Shown piece after piece: positions 44,509-55,690 of a stretch of 64,000 bases of DNA. Source of the DNA: Cladorhizidae sp. MBARI D1340-BT2. Taxonomy: Eukaryota; Porifera; Demospongiae; Poecilosclerida; Cladorhizidae. A program made the position numbers and the translations under genes. The stretch is taken from contig JAQNBH010000004.1 of the NCBI GenBank assembly GCA_028752905.1, forward strand, positions 9,056,559 through 9,120,558, given 5' to 3'. The notes below the pieces were generated by a model, which was not told the DNA's origin, made no database searches, and saw only the letters and a program-made list of their open reading frames with translations. Each line of letters begins with the position of its first letter. Position 1 is the first letter of the stretch.

Positions 44509-46008
44509 TTTTTGGAAAAGTTCCCAGGTGACCCTCTCAGATTTTGATTAAACTTCATCAAAATGTTAATTTGTACAGATAATGAACACACAAAATAAAT
44601 TAGGCCCAGAGTCCGCGTCTTTTTGAAGTTACGCCCCTCTGAAAAATGTGCCACGCCCACCTTTCGAGTCCCATCAGCAGTTTCTTGTTACTTTGAGAAG
44701 CTTGTACTTTTTTTATTGGAAAAAGATACGAAGCTGAAAGTTGGTACCCTGGTTAATTTATACTCTATCATTCCAAATCTGCCATCAAAAGTAGGGTATC
44801 TTACTTTGTTTTAAGGTTAGGGGCATATCAAAACACATGTTTTGCTGGAAAAACTGATTTTTTACAATTTTCATGTTTGCCTAGTGGCTATATCGTGAAC
44901 CTGAGGAGGCTTAAATTACAGATGCGCTATCTCTAGGTATAGGTGTGTAAGCCCAAGCAAGGATAGACAAATTCAACTATTAATAAAGGAATGGCTGTGG
45001 CCCAAAGTCAGACCGACATGCAAAAAGTCTAAATAATGCCCATCTTCAGGTGGACGGTTGATCACGTAGACAGTTATCAGGGGTACTGAAACTTACACCA
45101 CAGGAATATATGTATCTGATCTACATATGTACCAAATATCAAGTATGTGATCAAACTCCTTCATAGTTTGGCAGCTCTATGAAAATTATTGTTTTATACA
45201 TTGCGATCTTTGAAACGGGTCATAAAATGACTTTCATATTTCAATTAATAGGACGTACTTTGGTAACTGTACCTTCCTTGACCTTGATATCATGTTCTAT
45301 CAACATATACTTATGAGGAAAATATATATAGTCAACTTCTCGACCTGATTTCCTCAACATTTGCTCCTTTGTAATAATTCTCTTTGGGAAACCCAATGAC
45401 TCAACAGTTGCTAAATATATATATACTACAAATGGAAAATATGACTTGGTTACTAAATATAGCACTATTAGTACTTACACAATAATCATTTGAGGGAAAA
45501 CCTGGGACAACTCAGCCATCCTACTCAAGTTCATTAATTATTTCATGAATTCACATGGACTGGGTGGGAGCAATAGTTTGTGGTGATGTGTTTTGTTGAG
45601 TGGGAGTATAAAACAGAGATCAAAACATTGATCCTTGAAGATTTTTTAAAAAATCACATTTTGAACAGCTTTTTGAGGTATGCTTGGTGTCTTGTTTAGA
45701 GTTAATATTGGCTGGACCATTTACACAGTTATGAAGACCAGATATTAATTTTAGATAATTATATGAGTTGTAGTTTCTTAGGATTTTTCTGCCTATATAC
45801 CATTTTATAAAGTGTGTCAAATCAATAGTGCTACTGGAATACCCAAGCATTCTTAAAAAGGATGTAATCAACTATATCCTGTCCTGGTAAAAACCACTTT
45901 CATACAAAATATCAAAACGTAAGAGACTGCTTAGAAAACACCATAAATGCTCCAATTATGCATCACTCTAGTTATGAATCAGAATTATTTTCTTTCCTAG
46001 CTCAATTG

Positions 46009-46531
46009 TATTGACTTGCAGCCCCATCACTGTAATAGATCATTCTGGTTTTGGTTGGCAGCTCCTCTTTCAAGTGTGATAACAACCGTGTAATGAAGGC
46101 ATGAACCGTAGTTGTGTCATGTACCATGCTGTCCGAAATGATTCAAATTTATTGCAAGAATTTTTAGACATGTTCTGCGATATATTTGAAGTCCTAAGAC
46201 AACATCATTTTATCGCCAAATCACAATCTGCCTACCTGAAATCAATAAAAGAAACTCTACAACATGACTCGGCAATCATTCTACTTGATTTTGCAGAGAC
46301 TTACAGCTTTGTAGTACAAGATGCAGTGCAGGGATTTTATTGTCATTTGTCATCTATTACAAGGAAGAACATGAACTCAAGTGCATGAGTGCGTGCATCA
46401 TTTCGGACAGCATGGTACATGACACAACTACGGTGCATGCCTTCATTACAAGGTTGTTATCACACTTGAAAGAGGAGCTGCCAACCAAAACCAGGATGAT
46501 CTATTACAGTGATGGGGCTGCAAGTCGATAC
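46009..46531. repeat. Internal inverted duplication, arms of about 134 bp
   Basis: The stretch 46009-46142 is the nearly exact inverse of 46397-46531, both containing TGATAACAACC, GCAGCTCCTCTTTCAAGTG and GTACCATGCTGTCCGAAATG in one or the other direction. The second arm is coding (TVHAFITRLLSHL to YSDGAAS). The first arm is its backward copy placed upstream of the remaining coding sequence. Confidence 0.9.
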
Positions 46532-47047
46532 AAGAAACTTTGCCAATCTATGCCACCATCAGATTGATCATGGACTCAAAGCTGAGTGGCATTTCTTTGC
46601 TACAAGCCATGGAAAGAGTCCTTGTGATGGAATAGGGGGGACCACAAAACGACTAGTTGCCAGACCAAGTCTGCAAGCAACAGAACAGCATCAAATACTA
46701 ACTCCTCATACTTTTTTGTCGGTAGTGATGATGTGCATAGAAATGCAAACAGGTACCAGCTAGAGAAGCGTTACTCCATGTCAAAGACTGTTTCAGGTAC
46801 ACGCTCTCATCACAGTTTTGTACCTACCTCAGAATGGGCACTGGAAATGTGGCGGCTATCTGCAGATGACATTTGTACCAATGTATTACTGGGTGACTGC
46901 AACCCTGAGTTAGACACTCTTCCCAGCAAGGCACTTTCTTGCTCTAATAACTTTCAACCTGGCAAGTACATAGCTTGTATGTACGATCAAGAGTGGTTCA
47001 TTGGGAGCATTATTGAGCGTTCAGAGGAACACAATGACGTGTATTAA
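46145..47047 (+). pseudogene. Unclassified transposase-like protein
   Basis: Successive frames give LDFAETYSFVVQDAVQGF (about 46290), FVIYYKEEHELKCM, MVHDTTTVHAFITRLLSHL, MIYYSDGAASRYKK (about 46497), WHFFATSHGKSPCDGIGGTT with KRL (about 46589) and PGKYIACMYDQEWFIGSI (about 46960). I recall the order DFAExYxF-QDxxQ, VVYY, SDxxxHD, YxSDGAxxxYKN, HGKxxCDGxGGxxKR from uncharacterised multi-copy metazoan proteins. Acidic residues in LDFAE and YSDGA are candidates for a DDE site. There are at least three frame breaks. The N-terminus was lost to an inverted duplication. Confidence 0.65.
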
Positions 47048-47894
47048 CTTTACAGGTGTTGGGTATGCTCAATTTAAGGGTATGCTCAATTTAAGTAAAA
47101 AGGAGACAATATTATGCCATGTTAAAGGCCAAAACAACTTTTAAGAATTACTTGGATAAAATATCCACATAAAATTCGTTAAGAATAATATGCATGACAT
47201 TAGCTACATTGGATGTGTTCTAAATAATAATTTTCATAGAGCTGCCAAACTATGAAGGAGTTTGATCACATACTTGATATTTGGTACATATGTAGATCAG
47301 ATACATATATTCCTGTGGTGTAAGTTTCAGTACCCCTGATAACTGTCTACGTGGTCAACCGTCCACCTGAAGATGGGCATTATTTAGACTTTTTGCATGT
47401 CGGTCTGACTTTGGGCCACAGCCATTCCTTTATTAATAGTTGAATTTGTCTATCCTTGCTTGGGCTTACACACCTATACCTAGAGATAGCGCATCTGTAA
47501 TTTAAGCCTCCTCAGGTTCACGATATAGCCACTAGGCAAACATGATATGCCCCTAACCTTAAAACAAAGTAAGATACCCTACTTTTGATGGCAGATTTGG
47601 AATGATAAGAGTATAAATTAACCAGGGTACCAACTTTCAGCTTCGTATCTTTTTCCAATAAAAAAGTACAAGCTTCTCAAAGTAACAAGAAACTGCTGAT
47701 AGGACCCAAAAGGCGGGCGTGGCATACTTTTCGGAGGGGCGTAACTTCAAAACGACTCGGACTCTGGGCCTAATTTATTTTGTGTGTTCATTATCTGTAC
47801 AAATTAACATTTTGATGAAGTTTCATCAAAATCTGAGAGGGTCACCTGGGAACCCCTAGGTGATTTGGCACGGAATGACCCATATTGCAATTAG

Positions 47895-48070
47895 CCAAGA
47901 ACTAGAATCGAGGTGCCTTATGTTGGAACTTGGGCTTAGGTACCCTATATTGGAACTGGGGTGACCTCATAGGGATATAGGGAACTATGTCTCAGTTTCA
48001 ATAGTAGGCACCTCGATTCCAGTGGAGTGGAGCCATGAACTGGAATCGAGGTGCCTTATGTTGGAAACCA
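47895..48070. repeat. Small inverted-repeat element (GAATCGAGGTGCC)
   Basis: CTAGAATCGAGGTGCCTTAT at about 47900 and its inverse GGCACCTCGATTCCAGT at about 48007-48025 enclose about 100 bp. A third direct copy starts at 48039. Related words (TTCCAATAGTAAGCACATAG) occur near 51510. Confidence 0.6.
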
Positions 48071-48119
48071 GGTTTCACAATTTGAAGTGATGGTACATGT
48101 ATATACAAAATTGACTGTT

Positions 48120-48780
48120 TAGTCAAGAAGATGGAAGGAAAGAAGCTGCAGGTACATGTGCCCAAGTCGACGCAGGTGAGTGACGGAGCAATGGGCCAAA
48201 TATTTGGCATGGAAAAAGACGTGTCCAGTAAAGAATATTGCTGGCTGCAAATATCTACTGCAGCGGGGTCTGATGGAAGTCAGGGGGAGGTGTAGCTTTC
48301 TGTTAAAGTACACAATTATGTGTATGTCTGTTTTTAAGGGCGTTTTCTCCTTATTCTTCCTGTTCCAGTGTTTTCCCAAGAGTCCCAGGGGAGGAGACAG
48401 AAGATTTTTTATATGACCGATATCGAACTCGTTTAATAAAATATTATCGTCGGATGGTTATAACTATGCCGTTGTTTGGTATGTTATTGTTAATTTTAGT
48501 TTTGGCAAACGCTTCTATCCCTTTAAGTTGTAGCTTTATCGGTGAGTTTTTGTCTTTATTGGCGGCTTTTGAGTATAGTATTTTAGTATAGTATTTTAGC
48601 GGGTTTATTGGCTTCGACGGGGATGGGGGGGGGGAGATATGCATGCAGAAATTTCGCTGGACTACGCCCAGCTTGTCTAGCCATGTATACTAGCTAATTG
48701 GTGGAACAATTATTATACTACTTCCATGGATTCCCACCCAACTGACAAATTTAATTTAAAGGACTCAATGGTGTATTCTT
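48120..48780. other. No identified gene
   Basis: A possible short exon MEGKKLQVHVPKSTQ lies before a GTGAGT at 48176. The word TTTTAGTATAGTA is duplicated near 48580. No domain is seen. Confidence 0.35.
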
Positions 48781-49490
48781 TGCATGATTGTGTGTACAAA
48801 AAACATCAATCCAAAAAACTTCTTTCCTTCATCATTATCATTGGCGACTGAAACCAAGTTAAATCTTTGTGGACATGGCAAGTTAAGTGAGTCTGTTAAA
48901 TCTTTGTGGACATGGAGAAGCAAGCAACTATTAAGCTTTACTTCAGTCATCGTAGACCTTGTGTACGTTAAGACACGCTTCAGTGCAGAAAACGTTCTTT
49001 CAGCCATTGCAGATGTAACAGGGAGAGACGAAGGAGCTGATGCACAGTTGGTAGCATTGTTTTGAAAATGCTTTTCTTGTTCATTACATCACAGATCGTC
49101 TGTACAGAAGTGATTTTCTTCACTTCAAGGCTACCTTGCTTGACAACATCCTGTAAGAGTTGGAGGTGTGTGGCCAAGTCTGACATAATGACATCTTTGT
49201 AGAAAGATTTCTTGAGCTCTTCCATGCTGTCTTCATAATCATTAGAGTTTTTTCAATTGCCAGGAGATTGATGGAATATGTTGTTTACTAAACCTGTCTT
49301 CCAACTCACCGTAGAGCAGGTCACACGCTTCAAAGAACATTTGCCGAAAGCTTGCCTTTGCAGGCATAAAAAGGTGTGGTCCACTCCCACTTTCATTGGT
49401 AATTCTCACCCTGTTTGCTTTCTGCTGTATCACAGTAGAGAAAATAAAAAACCAGCATGGAGAATCTCTGTGTTCACTGGGCAATCTTCG
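48780..49490 (-). pseudogene. hAT transposase C-terminal relic
   Basis: On the minus strand the frame 49007-48765 reads MAERTFSALKRVLTYTRSTM and LNSCLLLHVHKDL, ending with EGKKFFGLMF. This is the hAT dimerisation block. Upstream frames at 49225-48980 and 49484-49242 (FEACDLLYGELEDRFSKQH, DLATHLQLLQDVVKQ) fit the preceding helical part, including ELExRF. Frameshifts separate them. No N-terminal part follows at higher coordinates. Confidence 0.75.
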
Positions 49491-49761
49491 GAATTTTATT
49501 TACACAGATGATGTATCAGTTCGTGTTTTTGATTATACTGGACTTCCTCTGATGTATTTTCACAGTACTGGAAAAGGCAAAAACAAGGGTCTGGTTGAAT
49601 TCATCCCAGACTGGACCTACGACAGAAAAAACAACAATTTGCAGTTTTTTCTAGGAACAATGAATGTGACTACTGTTACGTGGGAATTTGATGTTTTTAA
49701 AATTAACCGAACCGATCTCTGTATGGTGCATCAGGGTTGGTTTCACACAGATACCATTTGA
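49396..49761 (+). CDS. Unidentified ORF facing the ligase-like gene
   Basis: A plus-strand frame of 121 codons. Its second half looks protein-like (VSVRVFDYTGLPLMYFHSTG, KGLVEFIPDWTYDRKNN, VTTVTWEFDVFKINRTD), rich in alternating hydrophobic and polar residues as in beta strands. It overlaps the end of the ligase-like gene by about 60 bases, tail to tail. No family is recognised. The real start may be inside the frame near 49509. Confidence 0.4.
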   Translation: MVILTLFAFCCITVEKIKNQHGESLCSLGNLRNFIYTDDVSVRVFDYTGLPLMYFHSTGKGKNKGLVEFIPDWTYDRKNNNLQFFLGTMNVTTVTWEFDVFKINRTDLCMVHQGWFHTDTI

Positions 49762-50653
49762 GATTTCGACCTTCTTCTGTCTCGGCCAATGTGAGTAGAC
49801 TCTTAACATCGGATGATCCACCACCATCGAGATACATTTCCCCATCTAAAATGACCAATTTCTTCCATCGAGGATCGTCTCTGTTTTTTCTGACTAACTG
49901 CCTGGTCATGTCTTCAATGGTTGTTGGAACTGGCACAGCCCAACCACGTCGACTTTTGAAAACGATCACGTTTTCGTGTATCAAACAAGCAACACGAATG
50001 CCCAACCACGTCGACTTTTGAAAACGATCACGTTTTCGTGTATCAAACAAGCAACACGAATGCCATCATATTTTATCTGTAACAGCCAGTTGTTGTCTCG
50101 TTCCCAGACGTGTTTAAAACCTATGAGATCTGTTTTTAAAAACAAAGGCATTCGATGTGATCCCTCGTGAGAAAATCTCAACGAGTCGATATCTGCTTCC
50201 CATAAACGTTGAAGTTTATAAGACTTCCAAACGTTGTTATGGAAAAATCCACAGCGTACACTCCTGTATCTGTGATGTACGTGAAACCCTCCATGGATGT
50301 TAGGTACTAGTGTCAAAAACCAGATTATGATAACGGAATTCGGCATTTCCATCCACTCGGTGGACAAAAACGGTACCTCTGGTAAATCACTATAGAAAAC
50401 TTCTATTCCGCCGTCTTAATTTTTTTACAAGAGTGATAAGTTGCCAATGGTAAACACATATTTTGTGATACTGGGAATTTTTTTCCCCTAAAAAACCACG
50501 ACTCCACAGACGATGTCTTGGCAGATTGCTTAGGTCGAAATTTGTCTCGGCGTAAAATTCTTCATGAGTTACAGGAATTTTTTTTGATATAAGAAAAAAG
50601 TGACTTTGGTTGAGTTCTTTGTTGGTAAGAGAAACAAACAAAGGATCTGTCAT
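49703..50653 (-). pseudogene. ATP-dependent DNA ligase-like nucleotidyltransferase, broken
   Basis: The protein would start at 50653 (MTDPLFVSLTNKELNQ). A frameshift lies near 50420. The nucleotidyltransferase core follows: IKYDGIRV near 50075 (motif I, K-x-D-G, the lysine that carries AMP), VFKSRRGW (S-R-x-G), VILDGEMYLD near 49860 (L-D-G-E) and LKWYLCE near 49760. A direct duplication of 60 bases (49941-50060) inserts between motif I and the rest. The order fits covalent nucleotidyltransferases, ligase more than capping enzyme. The last catalytic motifs are missing. The compact, intronless look and close neighbours suggest viral origin, which is inference. Confidence 0.65.
49941..50060. repeat. 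60-bp direct tandem duplication in the ligase-like gene
   Basis: CCCAACCACGTCGACTTTTG through GTATCAAACAAGCAACACG occurs twice without visible differences, so it is recent. It repeats the motif I to S-R-x-G segment of the ligase-like protein. Confidence 0.95.
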
Positions 50654-50792
50654 GGCTAGTTGGAAGAGAGTGTTTCGAGATATGATGAATTACAAAAAGG
50701 AACAAACCGGTTCAAAAATTCTCGAATTGTTACCATGGGGCAGACTAGCTTATGTGGGTCCGAGATGTACAATCAACACAGATGATATGTAA
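50652..50792 (+). CDS. Short ORF divergent from and overlapping the ligase-like gene
   Basis: The frame MASWKRVFRDMMNYKKEQTG to INTDDM (46 codons) starts at an ATG whose bases overlap the ATG of the minus-strand ligase-like gene in a CATG palindrome. No family is recognised. It could be a short exon or the truncated start of a second gene of the same source. Confidence 0.35.
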   Translation: MASWKRVFRDMMNYKKEQTGSKILELLPWGRLAYVGPRCTINTDDM

Positions 50793-51228
50793 ACCATCCC
50801 CATAACACCAAGTACACCACCCGCTAGTACGACCCTTGGCCAGGATCAGTTCTTATCAGGTCTTGTGTTGGTTGGTCACACACCAGGAGTTGCGAATTTC
50901 AATCAACGTCAATTGACGAGAACGATCAGTGTCATGTTTGGCTCGCTCGGCTCATTGCTTCATAATTATATTTCTTTCAGTCATGTTCTCATTTCACATC
51001 AATTTTCATAAATAATTTTTCATAATAATTGTTTAACCAACAAAAACTTGTTCATCAGTTTCCTCGTTCACATCATTCATATTATTTAATGTCGGTCATC
51101 ATGTTCTCTCTCATTCATATCAATTTTCATAAAATAAATTTTTTTTAACAATTTATTTTAAATAATGTCCAGCAGGGGAAATATGGAACTCTCAGCTGAT
51201 CTCAATGGACATGCAAATTAACTTAATT
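50793..51228. other. No gene; T-rich with duplicated words
   Basis: TCATTTCACATCAATTTTCATA and CATTCATATCAATTTTCATA-type phrases occur twice (about 50991 and 51113) within 150 bp. Confidence 0.5.
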
Positions 51229-51440
51229 TACACGCATAATATTTAATGTTTTATTGCATGAAAACATTAAATATAATGCGTGTACATTGGTGTGTACCAA
51301 TAAGAGCCAACCATCCTTTATGACGCACAGGTTAGCCCAAAAAATGAGTTTAAAGTGTACTTCTATGATGGCAGATGGTAGATGGCTAGTTGTACTAACT
51401 TTTTGGGGCCAAAAAAAAGGAGGATGGTTGGCCCTAAGTC
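51229..51440. repeat. Nested inverted repeats (MITE-like)
   Basis: TACACGCATAAT with ATTTAATGTTTT and its inverse form a stem of about 24 bp around TATTGCATG at 51229-51284. A second inverted pair, AGCCAACCATCC (51305) with GGATGGTTGGCC (51422), encloses the following 120 bp. Confidence 0.7.
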
Positions 51441-51685
51441 CTTTAATATTGAGTGTTTCCAATTTTGTGCAACTTGACCCCAGTTGCAATATAGGGACCT
51501 ACATCCCAGTTCCAATAGTAAGCACATAGATTCCAGCTGACTCATTTGGGGGTGGGGCTGGAGGGGATTAATGCACAAATTTAATGCACAAATTTCTTCC
51601 AGCATGTATCGAAGGTGAAGCTTGTCAACCATTCCTAATTTTGAACCAGCAAACTCAATTATAGACTCTCACTGAAAAATAGTCT

Positions 51686-52027
51686 TTATTGCATCCTGCA
51701 GGTGTGCTGTCTGTGGACGGATTCTTGGGTTCCTTGGACTTGCCCGCTTGCATAAACAGTGTCTCCCACCAGCTCTGATTTCGCGAGAGAGTCGATGGCA
51801 CGGGGTGTCTTAGGAGGTAAGTCCGTGCCACTTGATTCGGATATTGGACTTTGTTTGTCCATGTTGTCCAGGTTGTCCCGTATATCCATTTGGCATCTGC
51901 ATGTGATCCCAGCATATTCAGTTGTAGGAATGTTTCTTCTACGGGATACCGCCAGTAGCTCAGACTTACGCACTGACGTCGAATCTTGAGCCAACCGAGT
52001 CGCCATTTCATCCGATTCTGTATTCAT
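51686..52027 (-). pseudogene. Unidentified coding relic
   Basis: The minus frame (113 codons) starts MNTESDEMATRLAQD and contains SVRKSELLAVSRRRNIP and ESSGTDLPPKTPRAIDS. Composition and a clean start look protein-like, and similar helices occur at the start of retroelement Gag proteins, but I recognise no family. A poly-G run of about 20 bases (52077-52096) lies upstream. Confidence 0.35.
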
Positions 52028-52141
52028 GGTAGAGCAGTGGGATGTTTATTTAACTTTATTATCATTAGCGCACTTTTGGGGGGGGGGGGGGGGGGGCCTG
52101 CACCTTGTGTAAAGTTTCCCTCGCATCATAATGGGATGTTC

Positions 52142-53350
52142 TCACGCATGCTGCAGGTGGAAGTTCCTCAATTTGCTCATGTTTCCTGTCTCGCAGTGCG
52201 ATGTGTAGGTAGCAAAAATCGCCAATTTACTAAACAGGTTAACGTCACTGCTGCTCTCCGTCTCTTCCTCGCTCATCCACTCTAGAAAAACTGCCAAGCA
52301 CCTGTCGTGGGACGCTTCAGCATTACTGGCGTAGTCGTGCATTAGCTCCTCTTCTCGATACGGTGTAATGAGTATCCCATTGCGTGGATTCTTGCTGAAT
52401 GCTCCTTATGTCGTCTATGGCAAATGTGTTGCAGCGAGACGCGGAAGAAACGGCGCTCAGAAGCTTCATCAGATCCTTTATGCCGGCGAGATTGCTGTCA
52501 TCGAAATCCACCGAACTCCTAGCCATAAACACATCTACAAAGTGCCTGCAATCTACCGGACTACCATTCGATGCTTGGAAAATACATGTGTTTGAACATC
52601 TTTGGGTCCAGTTGCGGCTACCATATCTTCCTGCCCCACCAGCCTTCATGTCCAAATCAATTAGTTTGTTCTCCTGGTACAGAGCTGCCATTACTTTGGA
52701 CCTCCTGTGATGTCCAGGACCTTTGCACAATGGCCAATGCTGGTAATCAAATCAAGAACACACGTTCCGTCCTGCCATGCTATTAGAAACCCTTGCAGCA
52801 AAGGACGCGATATGTACTCCGATGCTACGTTAACCATAAAGAGTAGTTTGGCAGAAAACTGAACAAGTTTGTTGTGGAGCCCATGTGTGTTTTCGCAGTT
52901 GCCAACAACATGTCTTTCCCAATGGAGATCGTTGTAATTGAACAGAGTGCCTCTGCAAAGGTTGATGACACGATTGCAACGCGAGAGACAGACGAGTGCC
53001 AACCTACTTCTCCTCGCAAAAAGATGGAGGTGAAGATAGGGCAAGTCACCGACTCAACGTCGCAACTTGTCTTGTGTCTCTGCTGCAGACCCAGCATTCC
53101 CGTCCACAAACAGCCCCGTGACATATTGGGGCTTGCTGACAGTTGTGCATGTAGCGTGCGTCAACATTCACCATTCACTTTCAGACCGACCGTAATATAC
53201 CTCCATGGGTTTTACGGCTGGCATGTCCCAAATGTGTCCAGGTTTCTTGCATCTGATGTACCAGTGCTTCTTGCAGAAATAGCATCAATCATGGAGCAGA
53301 GTAGAACCCGATATGCCAATAATTCCACATATAGAAATAATATGAAATCT
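52142..53350 (-). pseudogene. Unidentified coding relics, several frames
   Basis: Minus-strand frames follow one another: CKKHWYIRCKKPGHIWDMP near 53250 (a zinc-knuckle-like C-x-n-C-xxx-GH), TCVLDLITSIGHCAKVLD near 52750, MAALYQENKLIDLDMKAGG and MARSSVDFDDSNLAGIKD near 52650-52500, and MHDYASNAEASHDRCLAVFL with EWMSEEETESSSD near 52330-52250. The zinc knuckle would fit a retroelement Gag. The rest is not recognised. The plus-strand frame 52874-53353 is also open, so the strand is likely but not certain. Confidence 0.35.
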
Positions 53351-53353
53351 TAG

Positions 53354-55575
53354 AACGAACCACTCTCACGATGCTTGTATGGAAATTGAAGTCTTAACAC
53401 CAATCTCTCTCACATTGGGGTTTAGTAAAACAGAAAAGGTTGAAGAACAAAATAAAGTTATCTCACTGGTCAAGGTAATTATGAAAACGACTAGTAGCTA
53501 CAGAGTAAACTATTTCCAATACAATGAGTAATGAAGACTTGGAGTGATATAGAGGATGAATCAATAATAAATTACAAGAATGAATATTTAAAGGGGAAAA
53601 ACTGCTGTAAAAAAAAATGCCCACTCTGCCCAGTAATACCCAATTTTATTCATTGTTTATTGGGAGAACTCCTTTACTGTTAAAATTTGACTTGATCCAT
53701 ACGACGTCTGGTGGACTGATCCATTGGAAAGAGGAATAGTTTGTCCGAAAATTTTACTTCTTCAGCAGCTATGATCACTAAAAAAAAAAAACATTGGCTC
53801 AAACTATTGCCATGTGGCGAAACAGGCAAACAGAGGCTGATCTTCATCTTCATCAGTTCCTGCTCAAGTCAAACATCAGAAAATATATTTGTTCCACAAA
53901 ATGTGTCCACAAAATGTGTCCAAAATGTTCATTTCTTCAGCAAGGAACACGATATGCAGTATTTAAAATTAAAAATTTGATGCGTCTATACAAAAATTAC
54001 ATCAATAAGAGAACACTGAGTACTAAAATTATCAAGTGCAGAATACATATGAAACTGACAATTCCAAGTAATGAAGACTGTTACATACAAAAATAGCAAC
54101 AAAAAAGATAACACAAATTATTAAAATTATTAAAATTGTAAAAGTGCATATGAAACTCACAATTTCAAGTATACATCAATAAGAGAACACTGAGTACTAA
54201 AATTATCAAGTGCAGAATACATATGAAACTGACAATTCCAAGTAATGAAGACCGTTACATACAAAAATAGCAACAAAAAAGATAACACAAATTATTAAAA
54301 TTATTAAAATTGTAAAAGTGCATATGAAACTCACAATTTCAAGTAATGACTGCAAGACTGCCATGCACAAAAAATGGAGAACAATCTTGTTATTTTTTTT
54401 TAATTTATGCACACAAACAGATAAACAGTGACAGGATTCCAAATAGTGACAGGTAGAAGATAAACAAAAAGTAACATCACCCTATAATAATTAAACAATA
54501 CTTGAAGGATTAAGCAATAAGTTAAATGAAAGTTATGTGTATCATGTTAACATGATGAGTTGGTACTTATTATCTTTAAAACCACCTTCATTTTGAGTGA
54601 AATTTATTGAAATAAGAAAAAGGACAAACGAAACCTAGGGAAAATATATCCAGCACAGCTTCAGTTTGGACAGGTACAAATAAACGAGGACATTAATGTA
54701 GACTTAATGATCGTTGGAGCTGACAAAAGTCATGTCCACCCACATCTTCAACATGATGAATAGTGTTAGAGGTACAAAGTATAACCAACTTCCACTGGAT
54801 AGTAGATGGAAGATGTACTTTTCATCTTTCATAGTTCAAGTTGCTTCATTGGCTAGTGATCAGTATCTTCAAGGCATTGTTATCCAACCAGGTATAGCTT
54901 CACAGAGAGAAGGCCATTATAAATCCATTTAATGTCATTGGACACCTGATCTCAATACAAGCTGATGAATTGCCAACCACACCGTCCATCTTGATGTATG
55001 ATGACTTATGCATCATTCCATGGGCTTCAACTTTCCTTAATATTTCTAATACAAACTTTCCATAATTCCTGGTAAATATCTTCTTTTCTTGACGGAACGT
55101 AACAATGACATTGTGAGAGGTGAAAATGATATAGAAACCAACCTTACAACTAAAAAATGTATAATAATACTTGCTACGCATAAAAACGCACAACAAAATA
55201 TAAAATAGAATAACAGTGTTCACATCCATCATGAGAAATATGTGGAAAAATATATGGAAAAAATATATACACAAGAAAAAACAAACCAAAATGAAAATAA
55301 ATGGATTTTTTTTTTAAGCACTTTTTCTCCCCATGTCACGGGAGAAAGAGAGAGAACAGCAATAAAAAGAGAAGACCGCTGCAGCAGCAAGCTTATGTTG
55401 TTCTTTGCATATCATGTATATATTTTTATTGTTTTTTTTTATCACTGCAATTATCATTTGCATAACTCCTTATCCCAGACTTCTAGAGATTTGAGAAACA
55501 CGGCTACAGTTACAAGTAATGCTCCTTGATAAAAGTCAGGCACAATTGTTCTTTCTCGACATTAGATAGCTTGGG
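53354..55575. other. AT-rich, no gene, one large direct duplication
   Basis: Apart from the duplication at 54001-54345 I see only AT-rich sequence and chance ORFs. A short poly-T occurs near 55308 and 55431. Confidence 0.6.
54001..54345 (+). repeat. Tandem duplication, period about 174 bp
   Basis: ATCAATAAGAGAACACTGAG through CTCACAATTTCAAGTA occurs twice, with a single visible difference (GAAGACTG against GAAGACCG). It is recent. Confidence 0.95.
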
Positions 55576-55579
55576 GAAA

Positions 55580-55690
55580 GATGTTGCCATGTACAATAAC
55601 TTGAAAAATGTAGCAGAGTATAATAACTTGGGGCAAGATGTAGCAGTGTACAATAACTTGGGGCAAGATGTAGCAGTGTACAATAATAAC
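55580..55690 (+). repeat. 30-bp tandem repeat at the border of PLE copy B
   Basis: Units of GTACAATAACTTGGGGCAAG with ATGTAGCAGT occur about three and a half times, the last running into the PLE start TGTACAATAATAAC. The homologous border of copy A has only the last half unit. Confidence 0.9.

Larger units (their letters stand above)
44483..47881 (+). mobile_element. 3.4 kb DNA transposon with about 0.7 kb inverted repeats
   Basis: The left end starts GGGTCATTCCGTGCCAAATC. The right end is its inverse. The inverted repeats run from 44483 to about 45195 and from about 47226 to 47881, with one arm having about 45 extra bases near 44850. Flanking ATAT on both sides (44479-44482, 47882-47885) is the likely target duplication. 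Inside is one gene in broken frames on the plus strand. The superfamily is not certain; a 4-bp duplication and long TIRs would suit Sola-type elements. Confidence 0.85.
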
